DNA of 64,000 nt from Roseofilum casamattae BLCC-M143 (GCF_030068455.1 NZ_JAQOSQ010000005.1:1-64000), one strand, 5' to 3'. Positions 8,764 through 17,885 are shown, numbered from the stretch's first letter. The notes: generated by a model not told the origin, from the sequence alone. Numbers and translations: made by a program.

Positions 8764-9234
8764 TTACATTCGGTCTAAAATCTTTTGGACAATTTCCATT
8801 CCCGATACGGCTTGCCAACCAAATAAACCGACTAAAACGGTATTTAAGGTAATGTGAGTGTATCGAGCCAGGTCATTTCCTTTTTGCATCCAAGGAGTTA
8901 GGGAGGCAGAGGTGGCGATCGCGCCCATCATGGCCAGTCCGACTAACAGGTGAGGTCCGAAAAATAGTTTCTCGTTGTTAATATAAGTTACGGCCATTCC
9001 ACCGAGACTCCCTAAAATCATGAAGGCTAAAATTAGGGAACTGACTTTTTGGTGTTTGAGATTAAATTTCCCTTTAACTAACTCTTTCTTTTCATCGCCG
9101 CTAGCACCGCGAGTTTGACGGATTTTTAGTCCTAAATACGCGCTATATAAGGTCATGCCGAATAAAATCCACATGAATAGAGGATGGAAAAACTGACTCC
9201 ATACCTTTACAGATTCTGGAATTTCAAAGCCCAT
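8764..9234 (-). CDS. DUF4079 family membrane protein
   Basis: The 156-residue protein has four hydrophobic helices. Histidines at 17, 61, 95 and 127 sit in or near helix ends (FFHPLF, LKHQKVS, GPHLLVG, YTHITL). This layout is reminiscent of cytochrome b561-type haem ligation, so a redox membrane role is possible, but that is inference. The family is common in cyanobacteria and its function is unknown. It follows the urease genes on the same strand with a 67-bp gap; a GGAGAA ribosome site and AT-rich text in that gap suggest its own promoter. Confidence 0.75.
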   Translation of the reverse strand: MGFEIPESVKVWSQFFHPLFMWILFGMTLYSAYLGLKIRQTRGASGDEKKELVKGKFNLKHQKVSSLILAFMILGSLGGMAVTYINNEKLFFGPHLLVGLAMMGAIATSASLTPWMQKGNDLARYTHITLNTVLVGLFGWQAVSGMEIVQKILDRM

Positions 9235-9301
9235 GGTGTTCTCCGAGATGGAACGATCGTTAAATCTTTATAAAACTTAACATACCATAGAACGGAGTAG
9301 C

Positions 9302-9613
9302 TTAGGAATCTAACGGCCCGTTAACTCTCCCATTAAACCCATAGACTTGGCGGGAGCCGACAAAGGAGGTGAGGGTGACTTCGCGCTCGTCTCCCGGTTC
9401 AAAGCGCACTGCCGTTCCGGAGGGAATATCCAAGCGCATTCCCCGCGCGCGATCGCGATCGAAGCTTAAGGCGGAGTTGGTTTCCCAGAAATGGAAATGG
9501 GAGCCAACTTGAATCGGGCGATCGCCGAGATTGGCAACATTCAAGGTTACGGTTTCTCGATTGGCATTGAGTTCGATTTCTCCAGCTTCAACGAGCAATT
9601 CTCCAGGAATCAT
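9302..9613 (-). CDS. ureB: urease subunit beta
   Basis: The 103-residue UreB is one of three structural urease subunits, which hydrolyse urea to ammonia and carbamate. Family blocks are clear: MIPGELL at the start, [36 protein letters not shown] and the C-terminal [12 protein letters not shown]. It follows ureA by 43 bp. The next gene downstream is DUF4079, not ureC, although ureC (catalytic alpha subunit) usually follows ureB. Confidence 0.97.
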   Translation of the reverse strand: MIPGELLVEAGEIELNANRETVTLNVANLGDRPIQVGSHFHFWETNSALSFDRDRARGMRLDIPSGTAVRFEPGDEREVTLTSFVGSRQVYGFNGRVNGPLDS

Positions 9614-9656
9614 AATAACGTTCTCCGAATTGAAATAACCTAACTATTGCTGAGGA

Positions 9657-9962
9657 CTAGGAGCGAATGGGATGGTGAACGGTCACCAATTTTGTCCCGT
9701 CGGGAAAGGTGGCTTCCACTTGCACGTCTTCCAACATTTCCGCAATCCCATCCATGACGCGATCGCGGGTTAATAACGTCGTGCCAAACTCCATTAATTC
9801 CGCCACCGTTTTCCCTTCCCTCGCTCCTTCTAAAATCGCGGCGGAAATATAAGCAACGGCTTCCGGGTAATTCAGTTTTAATCCTTTGGCCATCCGACGT
9901 TCTGCCAACAATCCTGCCGTAAAAATTAACAGCTTATCTTTTTCTGGAGGCGTTAATTGCAT
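9657..9962 (-). CDS. ureA: urease subunit gamma
   Basis: The 101-residue UreA is the smallest structural subunit of the urease trimer. It begins [23 protein letters not shown] and contains [28 protein letters not shown], both diagnostic. It lies between ureD (83-bp gap) and ureB (43 bp) and is probably transcribed with them. Length and sequence are intact. Confidence 0.97.
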   Translation of the reverse strand: MQLTPPEKDKLLIFTAGLLAERRMAKGLKLNYPEAVAYISAAILEGAREGKTVAELMEFGTTLLTRDRVMDGIAEMLEDVQVEATFPDGTKLVTVHHPIRS

Positions 9963-10045
9963 AGTCTGCGAGTCGATTAACTTACCCTTTTTTTATCATA
10001 TTTATTGACAATTTCCGGGGAAAATCGCAAAATAAGGAATAGATG

Positions 10046-10900
10046 CTATATTGGCCATATTCTAGGCCGGCTTAAAATATCTCGTCCCCACTCTCGCCGC
10101 AAAATCTCCCAAACCTCCATAAACCAACGCTTTCCCTCAGATGTAGAATGTCCGCGATAGCGAGCGACTAACCCTTCAGGTAGCCTGGTTACCCCAAAAC
10201 GAAACTTTTGTTTAGAAGGCGAGGAAATTAACTCCCGTATCTGGCGCACAGTTGCCGCTGAAACCTCCTTTCCCAGAGCGTAGAACGTAGCAACCACGGG
10301 GAAGCCTGCCAGTCCGTACTCCGACTCCAACCCTCCAGACGAGGCAAAACTCGCCTGAGCATCGATCCAAACGGGTATTCCTTGGGAGAATACAGAAATT
10401 TGCGATCGCCACTGTCCGCTATCGAACCCCTCTCCCAGGGCTGTCCGTCCCAAACGAGTCAAGTCCCAGCCGCAATAGAGAGCGCCCGGATGGCGATCGA
10501 TGCGCACCTGTTGCTGGTAGCGAGCGCCATCGTATAAGATCGTCTCTAAGGGAAACCAAGTTAAGCAAGCTCCCGGTTCGACCGTTAACCGCACGTCGTT
10601 CTGTACCCATTCTCCGGCAGAGCGATATACCTTCGCCGCCGAAGGTGTGGTCCAAAACACTTGAGTATTTGGCATTAACCGAACCGCGATCGACAAACGA
10701 TCTCCCCCAACCATGCCTCCAGCCGTATGTAACAAAACACTGGTGGCGCAATTGCGATCGTAAAATGGACGATACAGCTTCAGAGGAGCGACCATTTCCG
10801 AAATCTCGGGGTAGGTTCGCCCCCCAGAAGACTGGTAACAGACAGAAAGTTTGCCATGCCATCCCTCGGGACTGACCTGCCCGCGTTGAGAATCTATCAT
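10046..10900 (-). CDS. ureD: urease accessory protein UreD
   Basis: UreD (UreH) is a chaperone that binds apo-urease with UreF and UreG during nickel insertion. The 284-residue product shows family motifs: HTAGGMVGGDRLSIAVRLMPN near residues 57-77, TTPSAAKVYRS, and LTWFPLETILYDGARY. It heads the ureD-ureA-ureB set. Its start is 165 bp from the divergent GAF histidine kinase, so the promoters of both probably share that gap. Confidence 0.95.
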   Translation of the reverse strand: MIDSQRGQVSPEGWHGKLSVCYQSSGGRTYPEISEMVAPLKLYRPFYDRNCATSVLLHTAGGMVGGDRLSIAVRLMPNTQVFWTTPSAAKVYRSAGEWVQNDVRLTVEPGACLTWFPLETILYDGARYQQQVRIDRHPGALYCGWDLTRLGRTALGEGFDSGQWRSQISVFSQGIPVWIDAQASFASSGGLESEYGLAGFPVVATFYALGKEVSAATVRQIRELISSPSKQKFRFGVTRLPEGLVARYRGHSTSEGKRWFMEVWEILRREWGRDILSRPRIWPI

Positions 10901-11065
10901 AAACCCATCCTAAATTTCCAGGAGAAGCAAGCCAGGGCAGCTCGATCTAACTTCGGAACCCGCTCTGAAGAATGTCCGAATTATTCAGCCGGGGCGTCTC
11001 AAGTATACTCCGATGGTATCCAATTGCATCCTCCTCCTCTCCCTAGTCCTCATCCATTCAAGCGC

Positions 11066-13039
11066 ATGAACCCATCTGCAGCCGATGCAACAGTCCCAAC
11101 CTCTTGTGCCTCCGAACTTTGCCCCCTATCTCGATTGGGTGCTGAAATTGGCAAGACCTTAGGAAAAGGGGGCGACCTTCCCACCTTACTGGAACAGTGC
11201 ACCCAAATCCTCTACGCGCAATTGAATGCCATTGGGGTAAGAGTGTGGACCTTCGATCGCGAGAGTCAGTTGCTCGAATTGCAAGCCCTATCGGGAGCCA
11301 TTTCTGAGAACGATCCGTTTCCTGCCAGTATTTCTCTGGGCATTTCGGCCATCGGCTTTATTGCAGCACGGCAAAAACCTTACTGCACGAATAAGACGCC
11401 TAACGATGTTTGTATCGGGGCCTCTCAGTGGATCTTACAACATAACGTGCAAGCCTTTGCCGGATATCCGTTAATTGTCGAAGATCGATTGCTGGGGGTT
11501 TTAGCGGTTTTCGGTTCCCATGAATTCAGTCAACTGCTTTATGAAAGTTTAGATTGGATTACCGATGCGATCGCATTAGCCATCGATCGCACTTGGGCGC
11601 GCGCGGAACTCATTAGTCGTCGCGAAGGATTGCTCTTTGAATTAGCCAGTCAAATTCGCAAATCTTTAGATCTCAATACGATTCTCGATACCGCCGTTGA
11701 GGAGATTCGCAATTTGCTGCAAATCGACCGGTGTCTGTTCCTCTGGTGTATTTTTGCTAAAGGCGATCTCAACTCCAGAGTGCCACCCATTCTCACCGTT
11801 ACCCACGAGTCAAAAGAAGAGCGACTGACCAGTTTATTGGGAGACTATCCTCTGGCTCACGTTAACGAGTTAGTGGAGACATTCAAACAGCTAGAAATCG
11901 CGCGCATTAACGATACTCGTTTGAATAGCGAAAACAGCTTTTACTGCGCTGAACTATTAACTCAATTTGGCGTCACCTCAGAATTACTCGTCCCCTTAGC
12001 CACCCATACCGGACAGTTAGGTGCCATTGTTTGCAGCCAGTGCGATCGCGCTCGGGTGTGGAGCGACTCGGAAGTAGAATTATTGCGCGGCGCTTGCAAT
12101 CAATTGGCGATCGCGATCGACCAATCCGAACTCTATACCCAAACTCGCGCTGCTGCCTTCCACGCCCAAATGCAAGCCCAACAATTAGAACAAACCGTAG
12201 AAAAACTCAAGCATACTCAAGCCCAATTGGTGCAAACAGAAAAGATGTCTGGGTTAGGGCAAATGATTGCCGGGATTGCCCACGAAATTAATAATCCGGT
12301 CAACTTTATTAATGGGAATTTGATGCACGCTAGCAATTATATTCGCGCTCTCTTAGGAGTCTTGGATATGTATGGCAAACATTACCCCGAACCCAATGGA
12401 GAAATCGCTGAAGAACTCGAAGATATTGATGTAGAGTTTCTCCGCGAAGATTTGCCCCAGCTCCTCGATTCCATGCAAATTGGCGTGGATAGAATTAGTA
12501 AAATTGTACTGTCGCTGCGCAACTTTTCGCGATTGGATGAAGCGGACATGAAACCGGTAAATATTCATGAAGGAATTGACAACACCTTGTTAATTCTCCA
12601 GCATCGAATTAAACCGAAAGGATCGTTTAGTGGTATAGAAATTATCAAAAATTATGGAGAGTTGCCCAAAGTTGAATGTCATGCCAGTCAACTTAATCAA
12701 GTCTTTATGAACATTATTGGCAATGGCATTGATGCCCTGGAAGAGAGCCTGGGGAAAAAGCAAATTAAAATTACCACGGAAGTCGGAGACCTGCAGACCT
12801 GGAATGTCCCCCATGTGGTTATTCATATTTCCGATAATGGGACAGGGATGACCGATACAGTCCGGCGCAAGTTGTTCGATCCCTTCTTCACGACCAAACC
12901 CGTGGGCAAAGGCACGGGGTTAGGCATGTCGATTAGCTATCAAATTGTCGTGGAAAAACATAAGGGATTAATCGAGTGCTGTTCCGAGTTGGGCAAAGGA
13001 ACGCGGTTTTCAATCGAGATTCCTATTCATGGGGCATAG
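11066..13039 (+). CDS. soluble sensor histidine kinase with two GAF domains
   Basis: From ATG 11066 the product has 657 residues; an upstream in-frame ATG at 10856 would overlap ureD and gives atypical sequence. Two GAF-type sensor domains (about 20-170 and 185-345) precede a coiled coil (MQAQQLEQTVEKLKHTQAQL). The phospho-acceptor His406 is in the AHEINNPV motif. The ATPase has an N-box NIIGNGIDAL, a G1 box DNGTGM and a G2 box GKGTGLGMS. There are no membrane helices and no receiver domain, so a separate regulator is needed. A possible -10 (TATACT, 11004-11009) lies upstream. The ligand is unknown. Confidence 0.9.
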   Translation: MNPSAADATVPTSCASELCPLSRLGAEIGKTLGKGGDLPTLLEQCTQILYAQLNAIGVRVWTFDRESQLLELQALSGAISENDPFPASISLGISAIGFIAARQKPYCTNKTPNDVCIGASQWILQHNVQAFAGYPLIVEDRLLGVLAVFGSHEFSQLLYESLDWITDAIALAIDRTWARAELISRREGLLFELASQIRKSLDLNTILDTAVEEIRNLLQIDRCLFLWCIFAKGDLNSRVPPILTVTHESKEERLTSLLGDYPLAHVNELVETFKQLEIARINDTRLNSENSFYCAELLTQFGVTSELLVPLATHTGQLGAIVCSQCDRARVWSDSEVELLRGACNQLAIAIDQSELYTQTRAAAFHAQMQAQQLEQTVEKLKHTQAQLVQTEKMSGLGQMIAGIAHEINNPVNFINGNLMHASNYIRALLGVLDMYGKHYPEPNGEIAEELEDIDVEFLREDLPQLLDSMQIGVDRISKIVLSLRNFSRLDEADMKPVNIHEGIDNTLLILQHRIKPKGSFSGIEIIKNYGELPKVECHASQLNQVFMNIIGNGIDALEESLGKKQIKITTEVGDLQTWNVPHVVIHISDNGTGMTDTVRRKLFDPFFTTKPVGKGTGLGMSISYQIVVEKHKGLIECCSELGKGTRFSIEIPIHGA

Positions 13040-13100
13040 CGATCTGTAAAGAATTGTAACGAACCTGCTTTGCCTTTGGCCCGCCCCCCAATTCAAAATC

Positions 13101-13106
13101 TATAAT
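13101..13106 (+). promoter_or_regulatory. -10 box candidate for the vWA/PP2C/kinase cassette
   Basis: A perfect TATAAT lies 70 bp before the first vWA start codon, with a possible -35 (TTGGCC, 13077-13082) at 18 bp spacing. The leader then holds a small hairpin AACAC-AAAC-GTGTT (13120-13133) and an AGGAG ribosome site. Confidence 0.5.
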
Positions 13107-13176
13107 GGAATTATGCAATAACACAAACGTGTTGGTTAATCTGCGGGTTATTGTGTCACCTCACAGGAGTTCGTAA

Positions 13177-14133
13177 ATGCAACTGACCAATGTCGTTGAC
13201 CCGTTTGGAGAAGTCAACGTCTATAAGCGCAACACAGGCGATCTAAACATTGTTGCGACTATCCTTACCGTACCCGATCTCGAAGGAACTCGAGTGGGTT
13301 TGGCTCTTGATGGCTCCGCTTCCATGAAGAAAATGTATGGCATTAGCGGTGTATTGAGTTCCGGTATTTTTGGCAATGCTGCCGGTACTCCAAACGTCGT
13401 GGAACCGGTGGCGAGAACTATGGTGAACTATTTAGCCAATTTCTCCTCCAATGGTAAAGTCGATACCATCTATTGGGCGTGCAGTCCCGATGGTTCGCAA
13501 GTGGAAGAATTAGGTGCTTTTGACGATAAGGAGATTCAAAACGTCTCCGTTGCCGGACCAAAACACTTTCCTTGGGGTCGAGGAACCAAGCTGCTACCTC
13601 CGTTGGAGTATTTTGTGGAAAAGTTTAAGGATGCGCCAGCGTTAGGGACTAAGCGCCCGGCAGCGTTTTGTCTGTTTATTACCGATGGGATTATCGAAGA
13701 TCTAGAAGCAGTCAAAAATTACTGTTTCCAGTACGCGCGAGAAATTACCGATCGCAAAAAACCGTTTATCAAGCTGTTGCTCATTGGGGTTGGCGATGAA
13801 GTCGATCGCCAGCAGATGGAAGACCTGGACGATATGTTTGAAGGTAGCGGAATTAAAGATAGCGACGGCAAAGATATCGATATTTGGGATCATCAACTTG
13901 CCAGCGATATGACGAAACTGGAGCAAGTGTTTAAAGAGTTTGTCTCCGAAGACATGATGGTCATTGGTTCGGGACGTATTGTCAATCAAAATGGTAAGGT
14001 TTGCCACGAATATGCCGATGGAGTTCCGGCGTTGCTCCAATTTACTTTACCGGCAGGTTCTCATGCCTTTTCTTTAGAGTTTCCCGGAGGAAGCGTCACC
14101 CAAGATATTTCCGAAGGTTTAGCCACTCCTTAA
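13177..14133 (+). CDS. vWA domain protein, first paralog
   Basis: The 318-residue soluble protein contains a von Willebrand A domain. The metal-site (MIDAS) motif DGSAS is at about residues 45-49, a supporting Thr is in RGTKLLPPLEYF and an Asp in ITDGIIEDL. It starts with a conserved FGEVNV strand and ends in a beta-sandwich-like segment (VCHEYADGVPALLQFTLPAG). It is paralogous along its length to the next gene. Together they head a same-strand run leading into a TerY-like vWA, PP2C and kinase set. A structural or adaptor role in that pathway is likely but unproven. Confidence 0.8.
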   Translation: MQLTNVVDPFGEVNVYKRNTGDLNIVATILTVPDLEGTRVGLALDGSASMKKMYGISGVLSSGIFGNAAGTPNVVEPVARTMVNYLANFSSNGKVDTIYWACSPDGSQVEELGAFDDKEIQNVSVAGPKHFPWGRGTKLLPPLEYFVEKFKDAPALGTKRPAAFCLFITDGIIEDLEAVKNYCFQYAREITDRKKPFIKLLLIGVGDEVDRQQMEDLDDMFEGSGIKDSDGKDIDIWDHQLASDMTKLEQVFKEFVSEDMMVIGSGRIVNQNGKVCHEYADGVPALLQFTLPAGSHAFSLEFPGGSVTQDISEGLATP

Positions 14134-14137
14134 GGCC

Positions 14138-14200
14138 AGAAACCGGGTTTCTTGCTCTATCCCAAGCTAGACGTTACATCGGTTAAGAAACCCGGTTTCT
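14138..14200. repeat. 16-bp perfect inverted repeat between the vWA paralogs
   Basis: AGAAACCGGGTTTCTT (14138-14153) and its exact reverse complement AAGAAACCCGGTTTCT (14185-14200) flank 31 bp. Each arm is itself almost palindromic. This text is dispersed in many filamentous cyanobacterial genomes. Here it sits 4 bp after the stop codon of the first vWA gene and may form a stem that limits transcription into the second. Confidence 0.85.
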
Positions 14201-14256
14201 CAGAGTACTCACCCCCATTTCCTAATTGAGCTTATTGGCGATCGCCAAATCAGAGC

Positions 14257-15318
14257 ATGACCATTTCTGTCTCGAAAAATCAACAACTTCCCGGTAATAT
14301 TGTCGCGCCAGAATTTGGGGAAGTGAATGTTCGCAATACCGGTGCTGCTTTAGAGGTTAATTTTACCATTCTGATGGAACCTCAAGGGGAAGCAGCAGAA
14401 GGCTGGACGACTGGCGTCGCGATCGATGCCAGTGCTTCGATGAAAAGTGCCTACGGGCGAAAGTTGGAAGGAAAAGTTCCGGCAAATATCATGGCACAGT
14501 ACCAAAAAAAAGGTTGGATTGAATCTCGTTTGGAAGATGGCAACCCGGTAACTTCCTTCCAAAAACAAGCCTACCAAGATGCGATTAACAAAGGCTATTT
14601 TCGTCCCAGTCCGAACGTTATTCAACCCCTCGCGCGGGAGTTTACTGCCTATCTCGCCAGTCATTTAGATGCCAAAGGCGGAACCAGCTTAATTTATTGG
14701 GCTTGCGATCGCGGCTCGGAATTAGAAGTTATCGGCGATTTCACGGAAGCTGAATGTCTCCTTCTGAAGATTAATGGCCCCTCCCATACCACCCTGGGAG
14801 AAGGCACGAAGATTACTCCAGCGGTGAAATACTTTGTCGATCGCTTTGTCCAGGCCAAGCGCGGTATGTATATTTTTATCACCGACGGGCGCATTGACGA
14901 TATGGAGGAAATCAGACAATATACCTTGCAATTAACTGAAGAGATTGCTATTGGAAAACGGAATAGTATCAAATGCGTTCTCATTGGCGTTGGCGACCAA
15001 ATCGAAGTCTCGCAACTGGCAGAATTAGATGACTTAGAAACCGGGAATGGCATCGATATTTGGGATCATAAAATTGCCGAAGAAATGCAAGGACTGATCG
15101 AAATCTTTGCCGAAGTGGTCAACGAAAATCAGATTGTTGCTCCGACAGGCGCAATTTATGACGATCGCGGCAACCTTGTAAAAAAATACACTGACGGACT
15201 CCCGGCCAAACTCTCCCTCTCGCTCCCTCCCAACTGCCAATGGTTTGAACTCGAAGCCTATGGCAACCGCATTCGGCAAACCCTCGTTATTCCCCAGAAA
15301 CCGGGTACATCACCATGA
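14257..15318 (+). CDS. vWA domain protein, second paralog with an insertion
   Basis: The 353-residue protein is a diverged tandem copy of the preceding gene. It has the same FGEVNV start, MIDAS motif DASAS (about 55-59), EGTKITPAVKYF, ITDGRIDDM and a C-terminal beta-rich segment (LVKKYTDGLPAKLSLSLPP). It differs by an insertion of roughly 35-40 residues after the MIDAS strand (about 62-105, including KKGWIESRLEDGNP). There is no signal peptide or membrane helix. Its stop overlaps the ATG of a 27-codon frame (ATGA). It probably acts with the downstream TerY-like triad. Confidence 0.8.
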   Translation: MTISVSKNQQLPGNIVAPEFGEVNVRNTGAALEVNFTILMEPQGEAAEGWTTGVAIDASASMKSAYGRKLEGKVPANIMAQYQKKGWIESRLEDGNPVTSFQKQAYQDAINKGYFRPSPNVIQPLAREFTAYLASHLDAKGGTSLIYWACDRGSELEVIGDFTEAECLLLKINGPSHTTLGEGTKITPAVKYFVDRFVQAKRGMYIFITDGRIDDMEEIRQYTLQLTEEIAIGKRNSIKCVLIGVGDQIEVSQLAELDDLETGNGIDIWDHKIAEEMQGLIEIFAEVVNENQIVAPTGAIYDDRGNLVKKYTDGLPAKLSLSLPPNCQWFELEAYGNRIRQTLVIPQKPGTSP

Positions 15319-15398
15319 CTCAACCGAACGAACCCTATGTCATGGCTCATCAGCCTCCCTCAGTGCGTCGGCGCTTTCGCCTGTTCGGCTTTATCTGA
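15315..15398 (+). CDS. possible 27-residue peptide overlapping the vWA stop
   Basis: An ATG at 15315 overlaps the TGA of the second vWA gene and opens a 27-codon frame ending at TGA 15396-15398. The peptide starts MTQPNEPYVMAHQPPS and continues with a basic RRRFRLFGF tail. The ATGA overlap would allow coupled translation. It may be a real small protein, the relic of a longer gene, or chance. Confidence 0.3.
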   Translation: MTQPNEPYVMAHQPPSVRRRFRLFGFI

Positions 15399-15436
15399 TT
15401 CGCACTTAGTTATTCATATTAGGAGTTATCTTCATT

Positions 15437-16078
15437 ATGTCCTCTCGCCGTTTACCCGTATATTTAGTCTTAGATTGTTCCGGTTCCATGTCTGGCGACC
15501 CCATCGAAGCCGTAAACCAAGGCGTAAAAGCCTTAGTCAACGAACTCAAGACCGAACCTTATGCCATTGAAACCGCATATTTATCCGTCATTACCTTTAG
15601 CAGCACTGCCAACCAAGTCATTCCGCTCACCGAGTTATTGCAATTTCAAGAACCCAAATTGCGATCGGGTGGAAGCACCTCTCTCGGTGCGGCACTCAAG
15701 CTATTAAGTCAATGTTGCGATCGCGAAGTGCAAAAAGCCAGCGATACCCAAAAAGGAGATTGGAAACCCTTAGTTTTTCTGATGACGGATGGAATGCCAA
15801 CAGATAGTTGGGAAAAGGCAGCGCAAGAGTTGAAAAAGAAAAAGCCAGCTAATATTATTGCTTGTGCTGCGGGAGCTAATGCTGATGAATCTCTGCTGAA
15901 AAAGATTACTGAAAGTGTGGTGAAATTGCAAAGCTTGCAACCGGACGATCTGAAAGCCTTTTTCCAATGGGTAACCCAGTCGATTAAACAAACCTCGCAA
16001 AGCGTGGCGCAAGTAATGGCAGACGAGCAACCGATTAATTTGCCCCCACCTCCTCCAACGATTCAAATTATTCCTTAA
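15437..16078 (+). CDS. TerY/YegL-like vWA protein
   Basis: The 213-residue protein is a compact vWA domain. The MIDAS motif DCSGSMSG is at about residues 14-21, the Thr in RSGGSTSLGAAL (about 76-87) and the Asp in FLMTDGMPTD (about 114-123). The short Pro-rich tail ends the chain. This matches the TerY/YegL group, the vWA member of the triad that also contains a PP2C phosphatase and a kinase; both follow directly here. In that family the vWA protein is thought to act as a metal-dependent adaptor and a phosphorylation target. The ribosome site is AGGAG upstream (15420-15424). Confidence 0.88.
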   Translation: MSSRRLPVYLVLDCSGSMSGDPIEAVNQGVKALVNELKTEPYAIETAYLSVITFSSTANQVIPLTELLQFQEPKLRSGGSTSLGAALKLLSQCCDREVQKASDTQKGDWKPLVFLMTDGMPTDSWEKAAQELKKKKPANIIACAAGANADESLLKKITESVVKLQSLQPDDLKAFFQWVTQSIKQTSQSVAQVMADEQPINLPPPPPTIQIIP

Positions 16079-16087
16079 TCTAGATAA

Positions 16088-16104
16088 GGTGGGCAATGCC
16101 CACC
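16088..16104. repeat. GGTGGGC-AAT-GCCCACC hairpin
   Basis: A perfect 7-bp stem with a 3-nt loop lies between the TerY-like gene and the PP2C gene, followed by a short T-run (16111-16115). The text is a well-known dispersed hairpin in cyanobacteria. It may attenuate transcription into the phosphatase gene. Confidence 0.8.
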
Positions 16105-16151
16105 AGCTAATTTTTCGAGAAATTAATTAACTTTATTGGGTTAAAACGATC

Positions 16152-17885
16152 GTGCCACAGTTAGACGAAAACTTAGAAAAACTCGTGCAAGCCGTTTGTT
16201 GGAAACTCTATTTGGAAGAAAATCATGAGGACTTGCAAGAAACATGGGATAGAGCGCTGAAAGGCGATCGCGATCGCCTCCATAAAGTCATCGAGCAATT
16301 ATCTTATGTATTTGCCGAATTTCTCAAATATAAATTCAATCTTGCCAGCCATCTTCCAGAAGCGGAAGCCAAAGCGATGAATGCAATGTGGAATCACCAT
16401 AAGATCGATCGCGACGTGAAACAGATTATTTGCGATCGCATCAAAGCTGTCTTATCTCAAAAAACATTAACCCTTCCACTCCAGCAAGATTGGTCGCAGT
16501 ATAATAAGACCAAACCAGCCTCAGTTGGCATCCAACCCATGAGCGGTCATGTCGGAGTTTCTCCACCTCAGAATATAGAACCCGAAGACGAGACCAAAGA
16601 TTCTCCTGTTACCCCTGAAAACTCTCCGGTTCCTATTGCTCAGTGGAACTATCTTCCCATTCCAGAAGACGAACCCGAGTGCCACGATGAATCCTATGCT
16701 CAATCGGAAGTATCTCCAGACCGACTAAAACTAATTGGCGCGAGAGTGCGCGGTAAAATGCACAAGCATAATGGCACAAACTGCGATGATTGGTTTGAGT
16801 TTGCGGTCAGCGGACATTGTACGATTATTGCGGTTGCAGATGGAGCCGGATCGAAAAAGTTTTCTCGGATTGGTGCTAAAGTTTCTTGTCAAACAGCAGT
16901 CAAATATTTGTCGGAAAAACTGCGATTTTTAAAAATACCATCCAAGGGGAATAAAGAAGAATTAATTGCCGCTCTAGATCGGAACGAGCAGTGGGTTTTT
17001 CCCGAACAAGGAATAGACTACATTCAACAGAAATTGCACAAAGCCATGGAGTTAGCTCATCAGGCAGTTGCAAAAAAAGCCGATGAGTGCAAAGAACAAA
17101 CCTCTTACTTTATTTCCTTGAATAAAGGCTATGCAGTTGAAGCAGGGAGAAGACCGGAAATTAAAGATTTTGCTTGCACCTTACTTCTTGCCGTTCATAC
17201 CACCGTACAAGTGGCCGAAACGGAATACAATTTAGTCCTCAGTTGTCAAGTTGGAGATGGCACGATCGCCGCAATTTCCGCAGAAGGAACTGCGAGCGTA
17301 TTAAGCAAACCCGATAGTGGAGAATATGCCGGTCAAACCGAGTTCATTACCTCGAAAAGTGCGATCGATCCAGAAATTTTAACTAGCAAAGTTTCGGTAT
17401 TTGCCGGTCGTTTAAAAACACTGATGGTGATGACGGATGGAGTTGCCGACGATTACTTTCCGAGCAATCCCGGTATGCTAGAACTCTATGGAAATCTAGC
17501 GCTCAATCGTATCCTTCCGCTTCCTCAACCCAATGACGAAGAAATCGAACGAGAATTATCCGAAACCGAGCTAATATCTCGAGGAAAAGTGCGAGAAGTT
17601 CTGGAAAAATTTCATTTACCCGAACAAGTCATGACCGCCAATGGGAGCGCTGAAATAAATATTAGCGACTTGAGCCATTACGCGCAAGTATTAGGACGTT
17701 CTTCATCAGAGGTTACGAATAATTCAACGCTGCTGTGGACGGGAGCAAATGTTATTCCTATTGACGATAACTACCAGAACCAATCTCGCGCAGAAAGATT
17801 AGAAACCTGGCTCAACTTTTACTATCGTAGGGGTTCCTTTGACGATCGCACTCTAGTTATCCTATATCGAGACAACACAGAATAA
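16152..17885 (+). CDS. PP2C-type protein phosphatase of the TerY-P triad
   Basis: The start is GTG at 16152, giving 577 residues. The N-terminal 190 residues are helical and then Pro/Glu-rich. The PP2C domain (about 195-575) shows the metal-binding aspartates: NCDDWFEF, AVADGAGSKKFS, QVGDGTIAAIS, MMVMTDGVADDYF and FDDRTLVILY. It should remove phosphate from Ser/Thr residues placed by the adjacent kinase. The stop and the next ATG overlap as TAATG, so translation is probably coupled. The position between a TerY-like vWA gene and a kinase matches YegL-YegK-YegI. Confidence 0.9.
   Translation: MPQLDENLEKLVQAVCWKLYLEENHEDLQETWDRALKGDRDRLHKVIEQLSYVFAEFLKYKFNLASHLPEAEAKAMNAMWNHHKIDRDVKQIICDRIKAVLSQKTLTLPLQQDWSQYNKTKPASVGIQPMSGHVGVSPPQNIEPEDETKDSPVTPENSPVPIAQWNYLPIPEDEPECHDESYAQSEVSPDRLKLIGARVRGKMHKHNGTNCDDWFEFAVSGHCTIIAVADGAGSKKFSRIGAKVSCQTAVKYLSEKLRFLKIPSKGNKEELIAALDRNEQWVFPEQGIDYIQQKLHKAMELAHQAVAKKADECKEQTSYFISLNKGYAVEAGRRPEIKDFACTLLLAVHTTVQVAETEYNLVLSCQVGDGTIAAISAEGTASVLSKPDSGEYAGQTEFITSKSAIDPEILTSKVSVFAGRLKTLMVMTDGVADDYFPSNPGMLELYGNLALNRILPLPQPNDEEIERELSETELISRGKVREVLEKFHLPEQVMTANGSAEINISDLSHYAQVLGRSSSEVTNNSTLLWTGANVIPIDDNYQNQSRAERLETWLNFYYRRGSFDDRTLVILYRDNTE

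Noticed and set aside
10856-11065. Longer start for the GAF histidine kinase
   Set aside because: The extra 70 residues overlap the start of ureD and look like translated intergenic sequence.
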